Below are positions 16,467 to 25,476 of a stretch of DNA of 64,000 nt, piece by piece; within the stretch, counting starts at the first letter, position 1; each line of letters begins with the position of its first letter. The stretch covers positions 1 through 64,000 of the forward strand of contig CATYOF010000007.1 of the NCBI GenBank assembly GCA_958410215.1, written 5' to 3'. The stretch is from an uncultured Cryptobacterium sp. Lineage in GTDB: Bacteria > Actinomycetota > Coriobacteriia > Coriobacteriales > Eggerthellaceae. Below the pieces are notes generated by a model, which saw only the letters and a program-made list of their open reading frames with translations, did not search any database and was not told the origin of the DNA. A program made the translations under genes and the position numbers.

Positions 16467-17969
16467 GTGAATCGAAAGCCCACAGAGAAATGCTATCTGT
16501 GCATAGACTTAAAGTCGTTCTATGCCAGTGTTGAATGCATTGATCGTGGCAAGGATCCTTTCACTACTAAACTTGTGGTAGCAGATCCCGAACGCAGTCA
16601 AACCACCATTTGCCTTGCCGTATCCCCTGCCTTAAAAGCCCTTGGCATGCCGGGACGTTGCCGCGTATTTGAAATTCCCGATTCTATTGTTAAATCCCCT
16701 GATTTCATCATGGCACCGCCGCGTATGAAGCGCTACATGGAAGTATCCACTCATATCTACTCGCTCTATTTACGCTACGTTAGCCCGCAGGATATTCACG
16801 TGTACTCCATTGACGAATGCTTCATTGATGCCACACCTTATCTTTCGCTCTACCATATGGATGCCATTACCTTTGCAAAAACACTTACTAAAACGGTGTT
16901 TGACGAGGTTGGAGTTTGCGCCACGGTAGGTGTTGGTACCAATCTCTTCTTGGCGAAAGTCGCACTAGACATTACTGCCAAACACACCCATGACGGCATC
17001 GGCATTCTAGATGAAACCTCCTTCAAACAAAAAGTTTGGTTTCACCAGCCCATAACTGACATTTGGAATATTGGATCAGGCATTGCTAGGCGTTTGGCAA
17101 AATATGGCGTCTATGACTTAGCAGGTGTCTGCGCCATGGAAGAAGAAACGCTCTACAAAGAATTTGGTGTCAATGCTGAATTCTTAATTGATCACGCCTG
17201 GGGACAAGAGCCGTGCACTATCGACCAAATTCACTCCTACGTTCCTGAAGGCCATTCACTTATGAACGGTCAGGTGCTTCCCTGCGACTACACCCTAGAA
17301 GAAACTCGCATGGTTATGCATGAAATGCTTGATGCAAGCGTGCTTGAGCTAGTACAAAAAGGGTTGGTAGCTGAAAGTATTTCACTTTCTATTGGATATG
17401 CACGTCCGAAGACAAACGCGAACACTGAAAACCCAATCGCAAATGCCGAAACTACCCATGCAAATACCAAAAATCCAATCGCAAATGCCGGAGGTACACA
17501 TACAAATCCCGAAGCCCTCGGCGAAGATACCAAGGATCCAAAAATTCATACCACGCAAGCAAGCTTCGATCCAGAAGATTCTTTTGCATACAACTCATAC
17601 AACTCACTCGCCCCGCCTACCAACAGGCGTTTTTATGCCCACACAGGCGGTACCAGAAAAATAGGACGCCTCACCAATTCAGCGCGCATATTAAAAGAAC
17701 ATTTCGAAGCACTTTTTAACGAAACAGCAAGCTCTGCTCTACCTATTCGTCGCATCAGCATTGGATTTGGTGGGCTTCTTCCTGAAAAATATGCCACTAC
17801 AACCCTATTTGACGATATTGAAGCAGAAAACAAAGAGCGCCGCCGCCAAGAAGCTATTATTGCCGTACGTCAAAAATTCGGCAAAAATGCCATGCTAAAA
17901 GGCATAAGCCTCCAAGAAAAAGCAACGGCACGTGAACGCAATAATCAGATTGGAGGTCATCGTGCCTAA
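16467..17969 (+). CDS. Y-family DNA polymerase (UmuC/DinB type)
   Basis: A 500-residue translesion polymerase. Catalytic blocks are CIDLKSFYASVE near residue 11 and YSIDECFID near 112; the helix-hairpin-helix region near 195 (DIWNIGSGIARRLAKYGV) and the little-finger domain follow. TLFDD near 455 is a likely beta-clamp-binding motif. The start is GTG with AAAGGAG upstream. Residues about 310-375 hold a lineage-specific insertion with a duplicated 14-residue unit (NTxNPIANAxxTH), encoded by 42-bp repeats at 17421-17462 and 17463-17504. A LexA box upstream indicates SOS induction. It overlaps the YolD-like gene by 8 nt. Confidence 0.92.
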   Translation: MNRKPTEKCYLCIDLKSFYASVECIDRGKDPFTTKLVVADPERSQTTICLAVSPALKALGMPGRCRVFEIPDSIVKSPDFIMAPPRMKRYMEVSTHIYSLYLRYVSPQDIHVYSIDECFIDATPYLSLYHMDAITFAKTLTKTVFDEVGVCATVGVGTNLFLAKVALDITAKHTHDGIGILDETSFKQKVWFHQPITDIWNIGSGIARRLAKYGVYDLAGVCAMEEETLYKEFGVNAEFLIDHAWGQEPCTIDQIHSYVPEGHSLMNGQVLPCDYTLEETRMVMHEMLDASVLELVQKGLVAESISLSIGYARPKTNANTENPIANAETTHANTKNPIANAGGTHTNPEALGEDTKDPKIHTTQASFDPEDSFAYNSYNSLAPPTNRRFYAHTGGTRKIGRLTNSARILKEHFEALFNETASSALPIRRISIGFGGLLPEKYATTTLFDDIEAENKERRRQEAIIAVRQKFGKNAMLKGISLQEKATARERNNQIGGHRA

Positions 17970-18294
17970 TAGATCTTCGCAAAAAGAAACACCGCAATCA
18001 TTTAGTCGTGAACATTCAAGCTACAACACATCAAACTCACCCGAAAGTAACCTCTGTAAAAGCACCTATAAAACTTCGTTTTTGTCTAATGAATTAAAAC
18101 AGGAACTTCTTTCAGTAACCGACCCTCAAGAGCGCGAATATCGCATGAGCATTCTCTCAGCAATTGAGCGCAAAGTAGAGGCACATGGCACACATCAAGC
18201 GCAACCTCATGATAATCGCGCACGGCAATTTATGCCTTTTGCTGCACTAAAAGGCTATGCCGACATGGTCCAACAGGAAGAAGATAGGCACTAA
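17962..18294 (+). CDS. YolD-like protein
   Basis: About 110 residues. GTG at 17962 has GGAGG five bases upstream and overlaps the polymerase stop (GTGCCTAA), indicating translational coupling. The C-terminal NRARQFMPFAALKGYADM matches the YolD-like signature (RAxQFxPFAALxGY) of small proteins coupled to UvrX/UmuC-type polymerases; their role is presumed accessory to translesion synthesis. The N-terminal half is Ser/Asn-rich and apparently disordered. Confidence 0.75.
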   Translation: MPNRSSQKETPQSFSREHSSYNTSNSPESNLCKSTYKTSFLSNELKQELLSVTDPQEREYRMSILSAIERKVEAHGTHQAQPHDNRARQFMPFAALKGYADMVQQEEDRH

Positions 18295-18330
18295 TGAAGA
18301 ACATGGCCGCACGTCCCACATATTACACTG

Positions 18331-19164
18331 CTACAGATTAGTAAGATTAACCACGCGCGTTGCAAGACGATTTTGCAGTGCTTCTGAATGCGTTACCAAC
18401 ACTAAGCCCACTTCGTTTTCTTCGCAATACGAAAGCAAGAAATCCCAAATCTGCACCTGAGTAATAGCATCCAACATAGTAGAAATTTCATCTGCAATAA
18501 GAAACTTAGGATGCACCCGTAAGGCACGTGCTATACAACAACGCTGAAGTTCGCCTCCTGAAAGTTCACGTGGAAAACGACTTAACCATTTCTGCTTAAT
18601 GCCCAATTTTTCTAGCAAAGCCTGATCAAGCGGGCCTGCCTCTTCCAACGAATCACGTATACGCAACAGCGGGTCGAGCGTTTTTTCAGGATGCTGCCAA
18701 ATCATCTGCACTGGCAGCGAAGTTAACAATGAAGCACTTGAAACATTGGAGGATCTACTGCCGAAGATCCCAGGGGTACTCTTTCGAGGTGCACTTGCGT
18801 AAAAGTCTCCATAAGAGCACGAATAACACGTAGCCTTTTGAGGCTGATTGCTAACTTTATGGTTAGTATACCCACGGTAGAAAGTAAGCGGTTTTCCATC
18901 TAGTAAGACTTCACCAGCTTGAGGTTGTAAATAGCCTGCCAGCAGACGGCATATCGTAGTTTTTCCAAAACCTGAAGGAGCATGCAAAGCCACCCGTTCA
19001 TGCGATTCAACCGCCAGATTGAAGGAAGAAACCAAAAACCGAAAATTGTACGAAGATGCATTTTCAGCGACCTTCCTAGACACGCCGTACGAAAACTTGC
19101 CTTTAGTAGTATTTCTGGAAGCATTGTACGAAAAGGAAACGTTTCGCAACTCTAACGTACTCAT
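18331..19164 (-). CDS. ABC importer ATPase, NikE/DppF type
   Basis: A 277-residue ATPase, the last gene of the importer operon. Walker A is APSGFGKT near residue 63, the Q-loop WQHPEKTLDP near 155, the signature LSGGELQR near 202 and Walker B FLIADE near 222. Two hydrophilic insertions (near residues 13-40 and about 95-145, Ser/Asn/Tyr/Lys rich) are absent from normal family members, and the C-terminal oligopeptide-binding extension is lacking. Its start overlaps the previous stop (ATGA). It supplies energy with the NikD-type partner. Confidence 0.88.
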   Translation of the reverse strand: MSTLELRNVSFSYNASRNTTKGKFSYGVSRKVAENASSYNFRFLVSSFNLAVESHERVALHAPSGFGKTTICRLLAGYLQPQAGEVLLDGKPLTFYRGYTNHKVSNQPQKATCYSCSYGDFYASAPRKSTPGIFGSRSSNVSSASLLTSLPVQMIWQHPEKTLDPLLRIRDSLEEAGPLDQALLEKLGIKQKWLSRFPRELSGGELQRCCIARALRVHPKFLIADEISTMLDAITQVQIWDFLLSYCEENEVGLVLVTHSEALQNRLATRVVNLTNL

Positions 19165-20162
19165 GATTCGTCTCCTTTAACGATAAAATCATGCTCGGGC
19201 AAGGCATACCAAAGTGCCTTGCTGAAAGGATGCTGCAATAAATCAGGCGATGTGAAATTTGCAACAGATGTTTCTTCTACTACGGTGCCGTCTTTAAATA
19301 CCGCCACACGATCTGCAACCCGCAAGGCAAGTTCAATATCGTGCGTAATCAGCAATACCCCCTTACCTTCATTAGCAAAGGCACGAAAGTCTTCCATTGC
19401 TTTTACCGCCAACTCCAAATCCAAACCAGGGGTTGGCTCATCAGCAATTATCAATTGAGGGTCCGTCATTAATGCCGTACATAAAAGAACACGACGCGCC
19501 ATACCGCCCGAAAGCTCAAAGGGATAGAGATCTTCCACATCGCGCGACAGACCGTATCGCTCAAACAATTCTGCACGACGCTGCGCGCTGCCGCCAATTT
19601 GCTTGCCCACCTTCATTAGAGGATCAAGCGACTTTACACTTTGCGGCACAAAAGCAATTTTTCGACCACGCAACTGCGACAAACTCTTTGCATCCTGCAA
19701 AACGCCATCATAATAGATAGTTCCCTTTACATGAGCGTTCGCAGCATAAAGTCCCAAAATCGCATCCGCCAATAGCGTCTTACCCGATCCTGAAGCACCC
19801 ACGACTGCCAAAATTTCGCCTGTATGGACTGACAAACTTAAATGGTCTATTACCTGACTGGTATATTGTTCGACCGAAAAATACTTTTTTGACGAGTCAG
19901 TATTTGAAGATTCAGCTTTTGAAGGTTCGGTATCCTTATACATAGTGAAGCCAATGCTTAGATTTTGAACCTGAAGCAAATGATGACCACCCGCATGATG
20001 ACTTACTTCCGCATGGGAATGTCCGTGATGAAATTCGGCGTGCGTATGCACCATTGCATTATGGCTGTCAGGAGAATCTTGTCGAATAGCCTTAGATTTC
20101 CTAAAGACGTTGTTCGTAGTTTTGTTATGTGGGAGGTTATACGAAAGCTTCATTGGCACCAT
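19161..20162 (-). CDS. ABC importer ATPase, NikD/DppD type, His-rich N-terminus
   Basis: A 333-residue ATPase: Walker A GASGSGKT near residue 130, Q-loop VPQSVKSLDP near 178, signature LSGGMARRV near 222, Walker B LIIADEPTPGLD near 241. The N-terminal extension holds a His-rich stretch (residues 39-62, eleven His) that could bind Ni or Zn, favouring a nickel importer. A second insertion is acidic/Ser-rich (residues 76-95). Start could be ATG 20162 or ATG 20153. Four bases separate it from the upstream permease stop; it overlaps the next gene by 4 nt. Confidence 0.88.
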   Translation of the reverse strand: MVPMKLSYNLPHNKTTNNVFRKSKAIRQDSPDSHNAMVHTHAEFHHGHSHAEVSHHAGGHHLLQVQNLSIGFTMYKDTEPSKAESSNTDSSKKYFSVEQYTSQVIDHLSLSVHTGEILAVVGASGSGKTLLADAILGLYAANAHVKGTIYYDGVLQDAKSLSQLRGRKIAFVPQSVKSLDPLMKVGKQIGGSAQRRAELFERYGLSRDVEDLYPFELSGGMARRVLLCTALMTDPQLIIADEPTPGLDLELAVKAMEDFRAFANEGKGVLLITHDIELALRVADRVAVFKDGTVVEETSVANFTSPDLLQHPFSKALWYALPEHDFIVKGDES

Positions 20163-20165
20163 ATC

Positions 20166-21119
20166 CTATTCCTGTGCCCGAGCAGGATCCAGCAAACGAC
20201 GAAGACTTTGCCCCACCTGATCAAACAACAGAACTACCGCAAGCAGCGCCAAACCGGGAAAGAGTGCAAGCCACCACATACCAATAGACAGATAGTTCAT
20301 CGATTCACTTAAGATAATACCAATTGCAGGCATTTCAGGAGAAAGGCCGAATCCCAAAAAGGTAATAGCCGCCTCATGCAAAATAGCATGAGGGAACAGC
20401 AAAATAAGACCAACCAAGTACTGCGGCAATACCGCAGGAAGTACGTGATGAATGGCAATATACACAGGCCCACGACCCAGCGCTTTTGCCACTTCGACAT
20501 ACGAGCTTTGCTTCACCTGCAATACCTCAGCACGAATAACACGGCACAAACTTGGCCAATGAGTAAGTGCAACACCAATAGCTACCCCCCAAAATCCTTT
20601 GCCAAGCGCATAAGAAATAAGTAGCAGCAATACAATGTGTGGAATGCCCAACATAAGGTCAATCAACCACGTAATGCAGGTATCTATTTTTTTGCCGCCA
20701 AGTGCAGCAAGAGTGCCTAACACTAAAGCAATAAGCGAAGAAACTACTGCCGCCAACAAACCAATACCAATACTGGTAGAAAGGCCGGCCAAAGTACGCA
20801 TGAGCATATCGCGTCCCAAATTATCAGTCCCAAAAGGATGCAAGAGATTGGGAGCCTCACGTGCTGCCGAAAGATCACTGCTCGTTGCAAGAGGCCCTAC
20901 CAACAATCCCAAAACAGCAATCGCCACAAGAACAGCCGCCGATATGACGCATATCGCACGAGTTCGTTTTCGGTTATTGATGCGTCGCGTGCGTGGAGTA
21001 TGAAAAACAGTAAGCGGTTCGTTGAGAACAGCGGAAACTTTTGACGCCAATGATGCGGAAGAAGAAGCAATTACAGCATCGGTAGTTTCACCAGTAGCTT
21101 TTTTGGAGGCCATCTTCAC
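20166..21119 (-). CDS. ABC importer permease, NikC/DppC type
   Basis: A 317-residue permease of the binding-protein-dependent family. A cytoplasmic, Ala/Ser/Lys-rich N-terminus of about 50 residues is followed by six hydrophobic segments. The EAA-type loop reads EVAKALGRGPVYIAIHHVLPAVLP near residue 215, and HPFGTDNLGRDMLMRTLAG near 92 is the classic NikC/DppC motif. The start is GTG, with GGAGG upstream, overlapping the stop of the partner permease. It forms the membrane channel with the NikB-type protein. Confidence 0.92.
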   Translation of the reverse strand: MKMASKKATGETTDAVIASSSASLASKVSAVLNEPLTVFHTPRTRRINNRKRTRAICVISAAVLVAIAVLGLLVGPLATSSDLSAAREAPNLLHPFGTDNLGRDMLMRTLAGLSTSIGIGLLAAVVSSLIALVLGTLAALGGKKIDTCITWLIDLMLGIPHIVLLLLISYALGKGFWGVAIGVALTHWPSLCRVIRAEVLQVKQSSYVEVAKALGRGPVYIAIHHVLPAVLPQYLVGLILLFPHAILHEAAITFLGFGLSPEMPAIGIILSESMNYLSIGMWWLALFPGLALLAVVLLFDQVGQSLRRLLDPARAQE

Positions 21120-22099
21120 AGGGCATCACCTCCCCGTTTAATGCGAGGATCAATGACGCGATATAAGATGTTGGCAATCATGTTGCCGCCAAACACAATA
21201 GCAGCTGATACCAACGTGATACCCACAAGAAGCGCCACATCGCTTCCGATACCAGCAGTAACCGCCGCTTGCCCGAGCCCCGGGTATGAAAATACCTGCT
21301 CAACTAAAACAGAACCGCCAAATATTTCTGATATGGAAGCAAATTGAAGCGAGATAGCCGGCAGTGCCAAGTTACGCAAACCATGCTTGCGTGCTGCTTG
21401 TAATCGAGAAAGCCCTCGCGCCTGGGCAAAACGAATATAGTCACTTTCCATAATGTCGATTGTTTTTTCGCGCGTATGAAGCGCGATGTTCGCTACCCCT
21501 ACAACCGATAACGTTAATGCAGGCAAAACCATATGGTGAATTGAGTCAAAAATAGTTATATCGGCAGCACTTTTGCCAATTGGAGCCGAAAAGCCAATGG
21601 GAAACCAACCCAACCATACCGCAAAAACCATAAGGACGATTAAGCCAAGCCAAAATGTGGGTGTTGATGCTAATACAAAGCAATACCCTTTAATAATGCG
21701 ATCAATAAGCGTTCCCTGCTTAATACCCGCAATAATGCCCATGAGTAAGCCAAAAATTCCACTGAGTACCCAAGCGGCAGCCATTAAAGCAAGAGTATTT
21801 AATGAGCGATTTGCAAGCACTTCGGTAACAGGGGCGTTGAATCGCAAAGAAATACCCATGTCGCCCTGTAAGAGAGCACCTACCCAGTTTATATAACGCT
21901 CCCACAGCGGCGTATTAGCACCCCAATAACTAGCAAGTTGAGCACGTTGATCCTCGCTCATACTTGCATACGCAGCCTGCCCTACATTTGCCTGAACAGG
22001 ATCAATAGGTGAAATACCAACCAAAATGAAGGTGACTATGCTAATAGCCACCATAAGCAGTACAAACTTTACTATGTTGCGTCCAATTAATTGCGCCAT
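21116..22099 (-). CDS. ABC importer permease, NikB/DppB type
   Basis: A 327-residue permease with the NikB/DppB layout: an N-terminal helix, a periplasmic loop with GANTPLWERYINWVGALLQGDMGIS near residue 58, five further helices, and the coupling loop YIRFAQARGLSRLQAARKHGLRNLALP near 225. It is the second gene of the operon, 75 bp after the binding-protein gene. There is only a weak purine tract before its ATG, so it may be translated less well than its partners. Confidence 0.92.
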   Translation of the reverse strand: MAQLIGRNIVKFVLLMVAISIVTFILVGISPIDPVQANVGQAAYASMSEDQRAQLASYWGANTPLWERYINWVGALLQGDMGISLRFNAPVTEVLANRSLNTLALMAAAWVLSGIFGLLMGIIAGIKQGTLIDRIIKGYCFVLASTPTFWLGLIVLMVFAVWLGWFPIGFSAPIGKSAADITIFDSIHHMVLPALTLSVVGVANIALHTREKTIDIMESDYIRFAQARGLSRLQAARKHGLRNLALPAISLQFASISEIFGGSVLVEQVFSYPGLGQAAVTAGIGSDVALLVGITLVSAAIVFGGNMIANILYRVIDPRIKRGGDAL

Positions 22100-22174
22100 A
22101 TGTTTTCTTTTTGGGTCTTTTTTAGAGTTAATGCCTACGTTGTTTTTACCTTACAAGCTTTACAAACTGGTATG

Positions 22175-23809
22175 TTATTCCCAACTCCACGTATCCACAT
22201 TGTTTACCAACGACCACCCATGACCATGGGGGTGCGGTTTTTGTTCGGCAACGTTTAAACCATTGCGCTTGAAATACAGGTGATCAACATTGGCTAGCCA
22301 TACCCAGGTTGCTGCACCCTGCGGGGCTACCCCTTCGGAGCCGTCCCACTGCGCCAATTTCCATTCACCATAGGAATCTTCCACCGCAGTTTTAGCAAGC
22401 GCGGCATCCATGTGCGCATCAACTGTTGCATTTTCATATGAGGCATAATTACCCACACCGCTTGAATAGAGCAGATTGTACATTTCAGTAGGACTATTCG
22501 ATCCCCAGCCCCAAAGAATAGGATCCGAGAATTCGCGAGGATATAGCTCATCCCAACCAGCACCATGGATGTTCACTTCAATACCAAATTCTGCCATCTG
22601 GTTACTGAATTCTGCGGCAAGTGCCTGACGGACCGAATCATTCGAGCTGTAATACAAATCAAAACTTGCACGAAGTCCATCTTTTACCAATATTCCATCT
22701 TCACCCGCAATCCAGCCACCCTGTTCCAACAAGGTACGGGCATAATCGGCATTTGTTTCAACCTTCATATCGTCTGATGCCCACGGAGTTCCATCCGATA
22801 CGCTATACGCTGCTGTTCCGTGGCCTGAAAGCACATTGTTAATCATGGTTTCGCGATCGACCGCGTAGTTTATAGCACGACGCAGTGCCAAATCCTGAGT
22901 AGCATCATTACCAAGAGGATATTCGTTCGCACCGTCTTTTTTAGTGCCACCCGCAGGCACTGTTGGAAATGAAATACCACGACTATCAACCGATTTACAA
23001 GTGAATAACTCATACTGATCGGGTGTCGAATCCGTCATGGTAGCTGCGGTATAAGCAATATCTACTTCACCCGAATTTGCTGCCGCAAGAGAAGCGTCTT
23101 CTTCCATGAACACCACAATGACGCGCTGCATGCTAGGAACTTCACCATAATAATCGGGATTTGCCGTAAGAATTACTTGTTGACCCTGATCCCACTGTTC
23201 TAATTTGTAGCGACCCGATCCAATGGGATTTGCACCATAGGTTGCTGCATCGTAGGCGTGTTCTGGAACAATGCCAACAACTGCCAAAGTGTAAAGCAAG
23301 GCATTAAACGGTTTAGTCATATGGAGTTCTACCGTAAAATCATCCACTGCAACCGCTTCTTTGACCATAGAAAGGTCTGCCTCTGAAGCTTCCGCGCTGT
23401 TGATACCGTTGATAGTAAACGCCACATCGTGAGCAGTTAGTTGCTCTCCATCGGTAAAATACGCATCATCGCGAATATGGAAGGTCCAGGTCATGCCATC
23501 AGTACTACACTTGTAAGAAGTGGCAAGATCATTAACAAAGTTAAGATCCGCATCGGTAGTAATAAGGGTGGACTGTATTAAAGGTTCGTGAACATGCTCG
23601 CCGCAACCCCAAGAAAACAACGGATCGAAACCAGCGGCAGGTTCAGAATTAACCGTCATAGAAACCACTACTTCGTTAGCATTTCCTGTTACCGAAACAC
23701 CTTCAGTTAGAGTTTTGCTTGAAGAACAAGCAGAAAGCAGACCACCTAACGAAAGAGATGCAACACCTATACCAGCAAGTTTTACGAAGTTTCTTCTGGT
23801 TATTGCCAC
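22175..23809 (-). CDS. Substrate-binding lipoprotein of nickel/peptide ABC importer
   Basis: About 544 residues, family 5 extracellular solute-binding protein (Dpp/Opp/Nik). The GTG at 23809 has AAAGGAG upstream. The N-terminus shows a twin-arginine motif (TRRNFVKLAG), a hydrophobic stretch and lipobox LSAC, so a Tat-exported lipoprotein is likely. The core motifs SWGCGEHVHEPLI and GSGRYKLEQWDQGQQVILTAN are family-typical. The C-terminal HPHGHGW resembles the tail of nickel-specific members, and with the His-rich ATPase it points to nickel or another metal chelate. First gene of the operon. A plain peptide importer is not excluded. Confidence 0.88.
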   Translation of the reverse strand: MAITRRNFVKLAGIGVASLSLGGLLSACSSSKTLTEGVSVTGNANEVVVSMTVNSEPAAGFDPLFSWGCGEHVHEPLIQSTLITTDADLNFVNDLATSYKCSTDGMTWTFHIRDDAYFTDGEQLTAHDVAFTINGINSAEASEADLSMVKEAVAVDDFTVELHMTKPFNALLYTLAVVGIVPEHAYDAATYGANPIGSGRYKLEQWDQGQQVILTANPDYYGEVPSMQRVIVVFMEEDASLAAANSGEVDIAYTAATMTDSTPDQYELFTCKSVDSRGISFPTVPAGGTKKDGANEYPLGNDATQDLALRRAINYAVDRETMINNVLSGHGTAAYSVSDGTPWASDDMKVETNADYARTLLEQGGWIAGEDGILVKDGLRASFDLYYSSNDSVRQALAAEFSNQMAEFGIEVNIHGAGWDELYPREFSDPILWGWGSNSPTEMYNLLYSSGVGNYASYENATVDAHMDAALAKTAVEDSYGEWKLAQWDGSEGVAPQGAATWVWLANVDHLYFKRNGLNVAEQKPHPHGHGWSLVNNVDTWSWE

Positions 23810-23925
23810 CTGATCTCCTTTAGCTTTATCGGTAATTAGTATCAATACGTACGTTCAAGTAAAAGTCGCAGTGCTTTAAGTACTGACATTATCATGCTTG
23901 CCGTGCCTGTCATACTTATAAGGCT

Positions 23926-24010
23926 GTTACGAATATCGGTTTCGTAACACGGGAATCGTAGCATAGATAGCGCAGCGGTGATGTTACGGAATTAAAATTG
24001 GTGTTACGAG
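23926..24010. promoter_or_regulatory. Repeated TGTTACG operator-like sites
   Basis: GTTACGAA (23926-23933) and TTCGTAAC (23941-23948) form a perfect inverted repeat with a 7-nt spacer. Direct copies TGTTACGGA (23982-23990) and TGTTACGAG (24002-24010) follow. Four copies in 85 bp, upstream of the importer operon start at 23809, suggest a regulator binding region. It does not match the NikR consensus. The rest of 23810-24169 shows no gene. Confidence 0.5.
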
Positions 24011-24169
24011 CGCAGAGATTATCGGCTATTGGTGTTTTAGTAAAAGGTTTCGTTGAAGTTGAACTTAATCACTAAACAGCCAATTCAGGCACTCGCGAAA
24101 TAGTATATTGACGAGTGCATTTCTTCTGGTAAAGTATCTAGGCGCTGATATTTCAGCTTTACATGTTAC

Positions 24170-24244
24170 GGGCGGTTAGCTCAGGGGGAGAGCGCTACCT
24201 TGACACGGTAGAGGTCACTGGTTCGAAACCAGTATCGCCCACCA
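24170..24244 (+). tRNA. tRNA-Val (anticodon GAC)
   Basis: A full cloverleaf is readable. Acceptor GGGCGGT pairs with ATCGCCC, the D arm is GCTC...GAGC, and the anticodon stem CTACC/GGTAG has the loop TTGACAC (anticodon GAC). The T arm is CTGGTTCGAAACCAG, and CCA is encoded. No variable arm. A rho-independent terminator follows 10 bp later. No integrated element is seen at its 3' end. Confidence 0.95.
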
Positions 24245-24254
24245 TTGAAACGTT

Positions 24255-24285
24255 AAGTCAGAGGCTTCGGTGCTCTGACTTTTTT
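24255..24285 (+). terminator. tRNA-Val terminator
   Basis: AAGTCAGAG pairs with CTCTGACTT around GCTTCGGTG and is followed by a T-run. Confidence 0.85.
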
Positions 24286-24325
24286 CATATCTGGGCAAGA
24301 AAGTTACTAAGGCAAGGTCGCTGCT

Positions 24326-25279
24326 ATGCATACTAATATTTCTCTCCAACAACTTCGCTATATCATTGAAGTTGCCGAATGCGGATCTATTAATGCAGCA
24401 AGTCAACAGCTCTACGTTTCTCAGCCCACCCTTTCAGCAACCATCAAAGATACCGAACAAGAACTGGGCATTTCCATTTTTAATCGCACCAATCGTGGTA
24501 TTACCCTTACCAACGAAGGAACCGAATTTATTGGCTACGCCCGTCAAATTCTAGAACAATTCGATCTCTTCGAAGCGCGCTATACCAACACCCATTCTTC
24601 TAACAGTGGCAGACTTTCTGTTTCTTCCCAGCACTACGCTTTTTGTGTACAGGCATTCGTGGATTTAGCAGAAGAATACGAAGAGCAAGAATATGACTTT
24701 TCGCTGCGTGAAACGCGAACCGCAGACATTATTGAAGACGTAAAAGATTACCGCAGTGAACTTGGGGTGCTGTACTTAAGTGAATTTAATTCAAAGGTAC
24801 TCACTAAGGCATTTAGTGATGCAGGACTTACCTTTACCCCCCTTTTTCAGGCGCATCCTCATGTTTTTATAGGCAAACACCATCCCCTTGCTCAGCGTAA
24901 AAGCCTCACGCCCGATGACTTGCAGGACTATCCTCGTTATTCTTTTGAACAGGGCACCAATAATTCTTTCTTCTTTTCCGAAGAGCCCTTAAGTCACCTA
25001 CCCCATCGTCAAAACATCACGTATTCAGATCGTGGCACCTTAACCAACCTACTTACCAATCATAACGGATACACCATTTCCACTGGTGTTCGAAGCGGCG
25101 AAATGGGACAGAGCGACATTGTAGCCATTCCCCTTGAAGTAGATGAAACCATGACTGTAGGATACGTTTATCACGCCGAACGTCCCCTATCACCCTTAGC
25201 AAAACGCTATTTAGAAAAGCTTCGTGCGCATATTGAAGAAAACCCCACCGTAAGCACGTATTACCCTTACAAGCAGTAA
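24326..25279 (+). CDS. LysR-family transcriptional regulator
   Basis: A 317-residue LysR regulator. The N-terminal winged helix-turn-helix covers residues 5-65 (LQQLRYIIEVAECGSINAA, LYVSQPTLSATIKDTEQELG, IFNRTNRGITLTNEG). The effector-binding domain spans 95-300. The N-terminal half resembles the CysB/CysL-like branch, but the inducer is not predictable. It follows the tRNA-Val terminator, so it has its own promoter. The ribosome-binding site is weak (AAGG). Confidence 0.9.
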   Translation: MHTNISLQQLRYIIEVAECGSINAASQQLYVSQPTLSATIKDTEQELGISIFNRTNRGITLTNEGTEFIGYARQILEQFDLFEARYTNTHSSNSGRLSVSSQHYAFCVQAFVDLAEEYEEQEYDFSLRETRTADIIEDVKDYRSELGVLYLSEFNSKVLTKAFSDAGLTFTPLFQAHPHVFIGKHHPLAQRKSLTPDDLQDYPRYSFEQGTNNSFFFSEEPLSHLPHRQNITYSDRGTLTNLLTNHNGYTISTGVRSGEMGQSDIVAIPLEVDETMTVGYVYHAERPLSPLAKRYLEKLRAHIEENPTVSTYYPYKQ

Positions 25280-25476
25280 TTCCCCATTTGCTATAAAGAT
25301 ACTTTTGAGCTTGGAGCTTCATATCCATTCAGTCACTGATTTCTATTAAACTCTGATATTGTCCGAAATTTTATCGCCCGACATTAATCTCCTAAAGTGT
25401 CAAAATAATTTCGACTTAGATTACTGCCGGCATATCATCACTAAGCTTTTGTGCACCATACTGACGTGCTTCACCC

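Noticed and set aside
24170..25279. Integrated element at tRNA-Val
   Set aside because: No integrase, no repeat of the tRNA 3' end and an ordinary terminator and LysR gene follow.
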